Made by a program: the position numbers and the translations under genes
Notes under the pieces: model-generated
The model's database searches: none
Seen by the model: only the letters and a program-made list of their open reading frames with translations
What the model was told of the DNA's origin: nothing
Part shown: positions 1-5,298 of the stretch, piece by piece
Layout of the letters: each line of letters opens with the position of its first letter
Numbering within the stretch: the stretch's first letter is position 1
From: JAYKHL01 sp035284865
GTDB lineage: Bacteria > Cyanobacteriota > Sericytochromatia > S15B-MN24 > JAQBPE01
Direction of reading: 5' to 3'
Length of the DNA: 6,218 nt
Assembly: GCA_035284865.1 (NCBI GenBank)
Contig: JAYKHL010000224.1
Location: 1-6,218, forward strand

Positions 1-1
1 C

Positions 2-541
2 AGGACGCTGACCGGAACCCACGACAAGCTGGTGTCGATCGAGATGATCGAAGCCGTCGGGGCTGAATACCTGGATGACTACTTCGCGACGTGCAGCCGC
101 CTGCTCGCGCCTGAGGGGCAGGCGCTCCTCCAGGCCATCGTGATGCCCGAGCGTCGGATGCCCGCCTACCTCCGCGGCACGGACTTCATCCAGGCCTACG
201 TGTTTCCGGGCGCGGCGCTGCCCTCCATCGGCACGATGGCCGGGGCCGTGGGCCGGGCCACGGACCTGTCGTTTGCGCATGTCGAGGACCTGGCGCCCCA
301 CTACGCGCTCACGCTGCGGCGGTGGCGGGAGACCTTCCTGGCGCGGCTGGACGCGGTGCGGGCCCTGGGCCGCTACGACGAGCGCTTCATCCGGCTGTGG
401 GATTACTACCTCGCCTACTGCGAGGCCGGCTTCGAGGAACGCTGCACGGGGGTGGTGCAGGTGCTGCTCACGAAGCCAGGCTGCCGTCGAGGCGACGTGC
501 GGGTGCAGCCCGGCGCGTTCGGCCAGGCGGCGCGCGCCTGA
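2..541 (+). CDS. Cyclopropane-fatty-acyl-phospholipid synthase family methyltransferase, C-terminal part (5' end outside window)
   Basis: This family transfers a methylene group from S-adenosylmethionine to unsaturated acyl chains of membrane phospholipids. The reading frame is open from the window edge, so about 179 C-terminal residues are seen and the SAM-binding GxGxG loop is missing. Family landmarks appear in order: GTHDKLVSIEMIEAVG (its Glu matches the active-site Glu of the family), LLQAIVMPERR, YVFPGAALPS, a Tyr in APHYALTLRRW, LWDYYLAYCEAGF, and the terminal QVLLTKP before a short tail. E. coli Cfa has LHTI where this protein has LQAI, so the His that helps bind bicarbonate appears to be Gln, as I recall for a broad sub-group of Cfa-like enzymes. 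Substrate is therefore uncertain: a true cyclopropane synthase or a related fatty-acid methyltransferase. The family assignment is firm. The next gene starts 107 bp downstream behind its own promoter-like region, so it is probably a separate unit. Confidence 0.93.
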   Translation, partial: RTLTGTHDKLVSIEMIEAVGAEYLDDYFATCSRLLAPEGQALLQAIVMPERRMPAYLRGTDFIQAYVFPGAALPSIGTMAGAVGRATDLSFAHVEDLAPHYALTLRRWRETFLARLDAVRALGRYDERFIRLWDYYLAYCEAGFEERCTGVVQVLLTKPGCRRGDVRVQPGAFGQAARA

Positions 542-567
542 GGGCGGCGGGAAGGGGCGGCGGTCTA

Positions 568-586
568 CCTTGCTCAGCCGGCAAGG
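568..586. repeat. Inverted repeat CCTTGC-N7-GCAAGG between the methyltransferase and lipoprotein genes
   Basis: The two six-base arms at 568-573 and 581-586 are perfect reverse complements around a seven-base centre. As RNA this would be a 6-bp hairpin 27 bases past the methyltransferase stop. No T-run follows directly, so it is at best a weak terminator. It also overlaps the possible -35 element of the next gene, which would suit an operator. Which of these it is, if either, cannot be told from sequence. Confidence 0.4.
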
Positions 587-608
587 AGATGATAACCTTT
601 CCTTAAAT
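570..608 (+). promoter_or_regulatory. Possible sigma-70-like promoter for the lipoprotein/S8 protease pair
   Basis: An AT-rich island (about 587-612) stands out in very GC-rich surroundings ahead of the lipoprotein gene. TTGCTC at 570-575 resembles a -35 box. Possible -10 boxes are GATAAC at 591-596 (15-base spacer), TAACCT at 593-598 (17-base spacer) or TTAAAT at 603-608. Each is only a partial match, so the region is more credible than any single pair of boxes. Confidence 0.3.
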
Positions 609-612
609 CTTG

Positions 613-636
613 TCCCCTCTCCCCCCTCCCCCCCCC
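613..636 (+). repeat. 24-nt pyrimidine tract ending in C9, next to the ribosome binding site
   Basis: Every base from 613 to 636 is C or T, with C-runs of 4, 6 and 9; the C9 occupies 628-636. The complementary strand has G9, G6 and G4 runs separated by one to three bases, enough for a G-quadruplex motif on the template strand. The tract lies in the 5' leader of the lipoprotein gene. A run this long can slip during replication and change leader length. Confidence 0.75.
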
Positions 637-640
637 GGAG
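637..640 (+). promoter_or_regulatory. Ribosome binding site GGAG of the lipoprotein gene
   Basis: GGAG lies eight bases before the ATG at 649 and directly after the C9 run. It decides the start: the alternative TTG at 610 would put the pyrimidine tract inside the coding region as a proline run ahead of the signal peptide. The ATG gives an immediate lipoprotein signal sequence. Confidence 0.7.
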
Positions 641-648
641 CCACCCCG

Positions 649-1215
649 ATGACGCGCCTGCTTCCCCTTGCCCTCGCGCTGGCCCTGGCTGGCTGCGGCA
701 CGGCCTCGTTGGCGGGCTCCCCCCGTGCCACCGCAAGCCTGGCGGTGGCCGCCCGCGGGGCGGAGGCAGCCGTCCAGGCCCCCCCGGGGGACGACGTGAA
801 GGTCCAGGGCACCTGGAGCGGGCGCCTCGGCACGCGGCGGGCCCAGGTCTGGGTGCCCTTCGGGGGGGCCGTCGAGGCCGAGGCTGGCGACGCTCGGTTC
901 AGCGGCAGCGTATGGGGCCCCCGGATCGCGGGCACCTTGCGGCGGGAGAGTGGCGCCAGCGTCACCGTGTCGATGTCGCTGTTTGGTTCGATGATTGAGG
1001 GGCGTGTCGGCGGCCGGAACATTCAGGCCAACTTCGCCCAGGGGGGCTGGCTCACGGGACGGGTCGGCACCGTTCGGGTGTCGCTGTCGGTGCTGCCGCA
1101 GAGCGTCTCCGGGCAGATGGGTCCCCACGCCGTCTGGTTGACGGGGGCGTGGTACCAACCGGGGGATGAGTGGGCCCTGGCGGCCGCGCTGCTGGCCCTG
1201 GCGGGTGGGCTCTGA
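649..1215 (+). CDS. Predicted lipoprotein with five glycine-spaced repeats, function unknown
   Basis: The 188-residue product begins with a textbook lipoprotein signal: MTR, a hydrophobic stretch of Leu/Ala/Pro, then the lipobox LAGC with Cys16 as the lipidation site. It should therefore be anchored in a membrane outside the cytoplasm. A low-complexity Ala/Gly/Pro linker follows to about residue 50. The rest is rich in alternating hydrophobic residues, suggesting beta strands, and carries five related units built around G-x-x-G or G-x-x-x-G: GRLG (58), GSVWG (86), GRVG (118), GRVG (137) and GQMG (155). A hydrophobic tail from about residue 175 (ALAAALLALAGG) closes the protein. I recognise no family. 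The S8 protease gene starts six bases after its stop, so the two are almost certainly co-transcribed. A partner, chaperone or inhibitor role is possible but is inference only. Runs of C7 (779-785), G7 (862-868) and G6 (1041-1046) lie within the gene, all with the frame intact. Confidence 0.85.
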   Translation: MTRLLPLALALALAGCGTASLAGSPRATASLAVAARGAEAAVQAPPGDDVKVQGTWSGRLGTRRAQVWVPFGGAVEAEAGDARFSGSVWGPRIAGTLRRESGASVTVSMSLFGSMIEGRVGGRNIQANFAQGGWLTGRVGTVRVSLSVLPQSVSGQMGPHAVWLTGAWYQPGDEWALAAALLALAGGL

Positions 1216-1221
1216 GGGCCG

Positions 1222-2499
1222 ATGTCCGGGGCTCCTCCCACCCTCCATCGGGCTCGCCCCCGGCGCTGGGCGCAGGTCCTGACGCCAGGCGTGACGGCGC
1301 TGGGCGTGCTCGGGTGCGCCGCCGTTCCAAACGCCCCTGGCGGGACGGAGCCGACCGGGCGGCCGTCCATCCGGGTCACAGCGCCGGCCCTCCTGGTGAA
1401 GCTGACGTCAGGTGTGCAGGTGGATGCGCAGCCGGAGCCGCTGGCGGCGGGGCTGCGTCGAAGAGACGCCCTCGCCCAATGCCTGGCGAAGGTGGGATGG
1501 ACCCTTGTGCAGCCTGGACCGACCGTGCCCCTGACGGCGCTCCGGGCCCGGCTGCTGGCCTCCCCGGGCGTGGTGGCGGTCGAGCCGAGTCGGATGTTGC
1601 GCGCCATGGAGAGCGTGCCCCCTGGAACATGGGACGATCCTCGGGCGGCTGAGCAGTACACCCTCGCCAGGGTTCGCACGGGCGACGCCCACGGCGTCAC
1701 GGAGGGTACGCCCCGCACCACCATCGCCATCGTCGACACCGGGGTGGACCACCGCCACCCGGATCTGGCCTCGCGCGACGGCCGCACCTCCCGGGTGGTG
1801 AAGGGAGAGGACTTTGTGAACCTCGATGGCGACCCGATGGACCGCAACGGTCACGGCACGCACTGCGCGGGGATTGCCGCCGCCACCGCACGCAACGCGA
1901 CAGGCATCGTGGGGCAGGCGCCTGGCGTGACCATCTTGGCCGTGCGGGTGCTGGGCGACAACGGCGCCGGCTCCGACGCGGCCGTCGCGGCCGGCATCAT
2001 CCACGCCACGGACCGGGGTGCAGGCGTCATCAGCCTGAGCCTCGGGGGCCCGGAGCCCGTGAAGGTGATCGACGACGCGGTGCAGTACGCCCGTGCCCGG
2101 GGGGTCTTGCTCGTGGCCGCGATGGGCAACGAGGGCAAGGAACGCAGGAGCTACCCCGCCGCCAACGCTGGGGTGCTCGCGGTGGGCGCGACGACGGCAG
2201 AGGACCAGCTGGCGGCGTTCTCCAACACCGGCCCCTGGATCGGCCTGGTGGCGCCCGGCGCCGACATCCTGTCGACCCTGCCCGGTGGTCGCTACGGCCT
2301 GAAGAGCGGCACTTCCATGGCCACGCCTTGCGTGGCTGGCGTGGCGGCGTTGGTGCGGGACCGGCGTCCGGGTTGGTCGCCCGACGCCGTCCGCGCGCAC
2401 CTCGAGCAGACGGCCGAGGACCTCGGGCCCCCGGGGTTCGATGCACGCTTCGGACACGGCAGGCTGAACGCGGGCCGGGCCCTGGCCGCGCTGCGCTGA
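1222..2499 (+). CDS. Subtilisin-like (S8) serine protease, probable lipoprotein with propeptide
   Basis: The 425-residue product is a secreted endopeptidase of the subtilase family. A basic N-terminus (RARPRRW) and a hydrophobic stretch lead to VLGC, a fair lipobox with Cys32. Residues about 55-130 look like an I9/fervidolysin-type propeptide, ending in GVVAVEPSRMLRAME. The catalytic domain starts near 140 and holds the full triad: Asp172 in AIVDTGVDHRHPDL, His211 in NGHGTHCAG and Ser365 in GTSMATP, plus the oxyanion Asn303 in AAMGNEG. It ends at residue 425 with no C-terminal extension. Cys215 sits four residues after the catalytic His, as in proteinase K-like enzymes, and Cys370 replaces the usual His of TPHVAG. 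The ATG at 1222 is six bases after the lipoprotein stop. GAGGG at 1214-1218 is only three bases away, so initiation may depend on coupling. If Cys32 is lipidated, propeptide cleavage would release the mature enzyme unless the propeptide stays bound. Confidence 0.95.
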   Translation: MSGAPPTLHRARPRRWAQVLTPGVTALGVLGCAAVPNAPGGTEPTGRPSIRVTAPALLVKLTSGVQVDAQPEPLAAGLRRRDALAQCLAKVGWTLVQPGPTVPLTALRARLLASPGVVAVEPSRMLRAMESVPPGTWDDPRAAEQYTLARVRTGDAHGVTEGTPRTTIAIVDTGVDHRHPDLASRDGRTSRVVKGEDFVNLDGDPMDRNGHGTHCAGIAAATARNATGIVGQAPGVTILAVRVLGDNGAGSDAAVAAGIIHATDRGAGVISLSLGGPEPVKVIDDAVQYARARGVLLVAAMGNEGKERRSYPAANAGVLAVGATTAEDQLAAFSNTGPWIGLVAPGADILSTLPGGRYGLKSGTSMATPCVAGVAALVRDRRPGWSPDAVRAHLEQTAEDLGPPGFDARFGHGRLNAGRALAALR

Positions 2500-2531
2500 A
2501 GCCCCCCGGAGGCGATGCCCCGGCCCCAAAG

Positions 2532-2566
2532 AGCCTGGTGGGGGCGTCCGCCCCGTGGCAGAGGCT
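2532..2566. terminator. Possible two-way hairpin between the converging S8 and M23 genes
   Basis: The 85-bp gap between the convergent stops contains GGGGC-GTCC-GCCCC (2541-2554), a 5-bp stem with a four-base loop. An outer pairing AGCCT/AGGCT (2532-2536 with 2562-2566) surrounds it with unequal internal loops. No T-run follows on either strand, so classical intrinsic termination is not supported. Position between convergent genes is the main argument. Confidence 0.25.
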
Positions 2567-2584
2567 TGGCGGAAGGGCTGGGCC

Positions 2585-3169
2585 TCACTCGGGGGCGAGG
2601 TGGTTCAGCAACCCCGGCCGGTTGGACTCGAAGTGCAGGTGCGGCCCCGTCGTCCAGGCGCCGCTGTTCCCGCACGCGCCGATAAGGTCCCCACGCTTGA
2701 ACGGGCCAGCTGGCCTGGCGCCGCTGAGGTGGCTGTAGCTGGTCACGAGGCCGTCCTCCCGGCGCAGCTCCACCGTGAGGCCGTGGGTGTGGCTGGAGCG
2801 CGTCCGTCCCGCGCCATCGTGGGCGGCTCGCACGGGGGTGCCCACGCTGCAGGCGATGTCCAGCGCCGGGTGTCCAGGGCGAACGCCCTGGGTGACCACC
2901 CCCGGCATGGGCCGAAGCAAGGGGGGGTATTCGGGCCCACGCGGACCCTCGGGGTCCGCCGTCCTCACCCACATGTCGGCTCCGAGCCGGGGGCGGGCGC
3001 TCGGGGGTGGGTTGGGAGGGAGGGGCTGGACGGGGCGGGCCGTCAGCGCGGGGCGAAGGGACCCGGAGCGGGAGGCTTGAACGGGGGGCAGGGCAACCTC
3101 CTTGGCGCTGAAGGCCTGGCAGCACGGACAGCCATGGTGTCCGGCCAGGCGGTTCCGCGTTGGTTGCAA
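2585..3169 (-). CDS. M23-family (LytM-type) metallopeptidase with N-terminal His/Cys motif
   Basis: M23 enzymes are zinc endopeptidases that cut peptide bridges in peptidoglycan. The C-terminal domain (about residues 88-190 of 194) has the complete set: zinc ligands His100 and Asp104 in GHPALD, His147 in SYSHLSG, and His177/His179 in GPHLHF. The KRGDLIGACGNSG stretch is typical of the family. Residues 1-30 hold HHGCPCCQ (Cys14, 16, 17), followed by a Pro-rich linker to about residue 62. The start is uncertain. TTG at 3169 is the only start codon before an in-frame TGA nine bases upstream (3176-3178) and has no clear ribosome site. An ATG at residue 66 (2974) has GGAG five bases upstream and would give 129 residues. 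Codons between the two keep G/C-rich third positions, which favours the longer form. Neither start gives a signal peptide, so export is unexplained. A C7 run on the coding strand (2921-2927) encodes part of YPPLL. Confidence 0.85.
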   Translation of the reverse strand: MQPTRNRLAGHHGCPCCQAFSAKEVALPPVQASRSGSLRPALTARPVQPLPPNPPPSARPRLGADMWVRTADPEGPRGPEYPPLLRPMPGVVTQGVRPGHPALDIACSVGTPVRAAHDGAGRTRSSHTHGLTVELRREDGLVTSYSHLSGARPAGPFKRGDLIGACGNSGAWTTGPHLHFESNRPGLLNHLAPE

Positions 3170-3424
3170 GCGGGTTCAACCAAGGTTAAGCCTCTCCCAA
3201 GGTCATCCCGAGCACGGTCGAGGGAGCGCCGCTGGCAGGTCAGGCTCCCGGCGTCCTCGGCGCTGGCGCCCCGTTCGAGTCATGAGCGCGAGTGGATGGC
3301 GACGGGCTGGCGTCCAGGGGCCAGGAACGACGAGGGAGCGGGCCCGGAGGCACGTGACCGAGGCGGGACGACGTCCCTGGGCGTCAGAACGAGCCAGCCG
3401 CCGGGAGAAGACCTGATTGGTGGT
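3170..3424. other. Non-coding gap between the antiporter and M23 genes
   Basis: These 255 bp separate two minus-strand genes. I found no convincing promoter, T-run terminator or conserved protein. Small inverted repeats are present: GGCGC-TG-GCGCC at 3259-3270 and a 13-bp palindrome at 3365-3377. The M23 gene should have its own promoter here, or be read through from the antiporter. Confidence 0.5.
3365..3377. repeat. 13-bp palindrome GGGACGACGTCCC downstream of the antiporter
   Basis: The arms GGGACG and CGTCCC are exact reverse complements around a single A. It lies 48 bases past the antiporter stop. It could be a protein-binding site or a short hairpin; no T-run follows on the minus strand, so termination is unproven. 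Confidence 0.35.
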
Positions 3425-5296
3425 CTAGACCCCATCCTCAAGCTGCAGGCGAACCTGCTCCAGGAGATCGCGCTCGCCGATCAACGTCAGGCGCGCGCCG
3501 AGCGGAAGCACGGTGTCCCCGTCTGCCACCTGGCTGGCGTCCCGGTGCTGGACCGTGGCAACGAGGCAGTCTGGTGGAAGCGCGATGTCCCGCAGGGTGC
3601 GCCCGGCCAGCCGGGGGTTCGTCATCTGCACCTCAAGCAGCTGCAATCGGCCCACGGACGGCTCTCCCACGCCCACCATCGGCATCACCAGCGGGCGGGT
3701 GACCATGCCCGCGAGCGTCGAGGCCGCCGCCTGGGTGACGGTCACGGTGGCGATGCCGCTCTCGGAGAACGCGGCCTGGTTGCGGGCGTCGTTGACGCGT
3801 GCCAGGATCCGGGGCGCTGGCCGTCGGGCCCGCACGCTCTGGCACAGCATCAGGTTGGCCTTGTCGCTGGGCGAGGCCGCCACGAAGGCCTGGCACCAGT
3901 CGATGCCAGCCTGGTGCAACACCTCCTCGGAGGTGGCATCCCCGGCCAGGGCGTGCAAGCCAGCGGCGTGAGCCAGCCGGACGTTGCCCGGATCGCTGTC
4001 GAGCAGGGTGACGTGCTCACCATCTTCATGAAGCCGCACGGCCAGTTCGCGGGCCACCTCGTCTCCCCCCACCACGAGAATCTTCTTCGGCATCACGTTC
4101 AGCCGCCTGGCAGCCCAGGCGGCCCCTCCTCCCTCTACCAGCACCGTCACGATGATCGTCAGCAACACCAGGGGGCCCACGACCCCTCCGCCCTGCACGC
4201 CCCAGGCGGCCAGCTCCAGGCCCATCAGGGAGCCCAGCGAGGCGGCAACGATGCCGCGCGGCCCCATCCAGGCGATGAAGGCCCGTTCACGCCAGCTGAG
4301 CGGAGAGCCCAGGGTGGAGATCCCGACCGCCAGGGGGCGTACCACCGCCATCAGCAGCAGGACGACGACCAGGCCGCCCCAACCGAGATCCTGGAGCTCC
4401 GTGAGGTTCATGCCAGCCGCCAGCAGCACGAAGACCAGGCCCAGGGAGAGCGTCGTCAGGTCTCCCTTGAACTGCTTCACCGTCTCGTGGTGCGGGAGCT
4501 TCAAGCTGCCCAGCACGAGGCCGGCCACCGCCACTGCGGCGATGCCCGATTCGCGCGCAAGGCCCTCGGCCAGGGCGTAGGTCACGACCGCGCCAGCCAG
4601 CGCACCCAGCCGGACAAGCTCCGGGGGCGCCGTCCGGGAGAGCAGCAGCGCGCCACGCAGAAGCAAGGCCATCAGGCTCCCCACGGCTGCCCCGGCAGCC
4701 AGGTGGGTGATCATCTGCCCGGCCCCGCCCACGAGCCCGGTCGCTGACCCCGTGATGTACGAGAACATCGCCCCCGTCAGCAACACGCCCACGGCATCCA
4801 CCAGCACGCTCTCCGCCTCCAGGATGGTCCGAACCCGATGGGGCAGCGGCAGCCGCTTGACGATGGGGGCAATCACGGTGGGCCCGGTCACGGAGACGAT
4901 GGCGCCATACAACAGGGCCACCTTCCACGGCGCCCCCAGCAGCACATGCGCCGCCGTCCCGGCCAGCAACCACGTGACCCCGGCCCCCACGGTGACAAGC
5001 AGCAACACGGCCCGGGACGCGTGCCGCAGCTGCCGGATGTCGATGTTGAACGCCCCATCGAACACAATCACGGCAACAGCCAGGGCGATCAGCGCCCGCT
5101 CGCCTTCCCCCAAGGCCTGAGGAGAGACCAGCCCGAGGCCAGCCTCCCCCAGCGCGAGGCCCCCGAGCAGCAGGTACAGAATGGCTGGCAGCCCGGTCCT
5201 GCGGGCCAAGAACTGGGAGATCACCCCCCAGGTCAGGACGATCGCGATGGTGGTGACGATGGCCTGGGCCGGGTGGACCTGCAGCAGCTCCGGCAT
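3425..5296 (-). CDS. CPA1/NhaP-type cation:proton antiporter with C-terminal TrkA-N/TrkA-C (RCK) module
   Basis: The product is an inner-membrane exchanger of Na+ or K+ for protons, used in pH and salt homeostasis. Counting from the TTG at 5299 (residue 1), about twelve hydrophobic segments span residues 13-390. Signature regions are SVTGPTVIAPIVKRLPLPHR (from 136), the ion-site helix EAESVLVDAVGVLL with Glu163 and Asp168, and MGPRGIVAASLGSL with Arg348. The usual Asn before the core Asp is Val167. Residues 405-520 form a Rossmann TrkA-N domain (KKILVVGGDEVARELA, then Asp434 in LLDSDP), which binds nucleotides in relatives; the third glycine of its GxGxxG loop is lost. A TrkA-C domain fills about 548-624 (RLQLLEVQM to LTLIGERDLLEQV). 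The ATG at 5296 is preferred over the TTG one codon earlier because it forms a TGATG overlap with the upstream oxidoreductase and has GAGG ten bases upstream; it gives 623 residues. The stop is TAG. The ion transported cannot be read from sequence. Confidence 0.95.
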   Translation of the reverse strand: MPELLQVHPAQAIVTTIAIVLTWGVISQFLARRTGLPAILYLLLGGLALGEAGLGLVSPQALGEGERALIALAVAVIVFDGAFNIDIRQLRHASRAVLLLVTVGAGVTWLLAGTAAHVLLGAPWKVALLYGAIVSVTGPTVIAPIVKRLPLPHRVRTILEAESVLVDAVGVLLTGAMFSYITGSATGLVGGAGQMITHLAAGAAVGSLMALLLRGALLLSRTAPPELVRLGALAGAVVTYALAEGLARESGIAAVAVAGLVLGSLKLPHHETVKQFKGDLTTLSLGLVFVLLAAGMNLTELQDLGWGGLVVVLLLMAVVRPLAVGISTLGSPLSWRERAFIAWMGPRGIVAASLGSLMGLELAAWGVQGGGVVGPLVLLTIIVTVLVEGGGAAWAARRLNVMPKKILVVGGDEVARELAVRLHEDGEHVTLLDSDPGNVRLAHAAGLHALAGDATSEEVLHQAGIDWCQAFVAASPSDKANLMLCQSVRARRPAPRILARVNDARNQAAFSESGIATVTVTQAAASTLAGMVTRPLVMPMVGVGEPSVGRLQLLEVQMTNPRLAGRTLRDIALPPDCLVATVQHRDASQVADGDTVLPLGARLTLIGERDLLEQVRLQLEDGV

Positions 5297-5298
5297 CA
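5294..5298 (-). promoter_or_regulatory. TGATG stop-start overlap joining oxidoreductase and antiporter
   Basis: Read on the minus strand, the oxidoreductase TGA (5298-5296) shares its last base with the antiporter ATG (5296-5294). This arrangement commonly allows a terminating ribosome to restart, so the two proteins are probably made from one mRNA in linked amounts. Confidence 0.75.

Noticed and set aside
583..606. AAGGAG followed by a five-codon ATG frame (MITFP)
   Set aside because: The ATG begins within one base of the Shine-Dalgarno-like sequence, too close for initiation, and AAGG belongs to the inverted-repeat arm. A leader peptide is not supported.
610..648. TTG start at 610 for the lipoprotein
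   Set aside because: It would place a Pro run ahead of the signal peptide and leaves the GGAG at 637 unused; the ATG at 649 has correct spacing and an immediate signal sequence.
1408..2529. A 373-codon minus-strand open frame opposite the S8 protease
   Set aside because: The translation is rich in His, Gly, Arg and Ala with no motif, and it mirrors the codon structure of the protease gene.
2292..3179. A 295-codon minus-strand frame overlapping the M23 gene in another frame
   Set aside because: It has no family motif, while the competing frame has the complete M23 active site.
3203..3283. A 26-codon basic minus-strand open frame in the 255-bp gap
   Set aside because: It has no ribosome binding site I can see and no recognisable motif, and it is of a length expected by chance.
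3170..3424. Possible small RNA or riboswitch upstream of the M23 gene
   Set aside because: Only short isolated inverted repeats are present; I could not build a multi-helix fold or find a promoter and terminator pair.
2555..4747. A 730-codon plus-strand open frame across the M23 gene and most of the antiporter
   Set aside because: It is antisense to two genes with clear family motifs, its translation is low-complexity (rich in Gln, His, Gly and Arg) with no recognisable domain, and long antisense frames are expected at this GC content.
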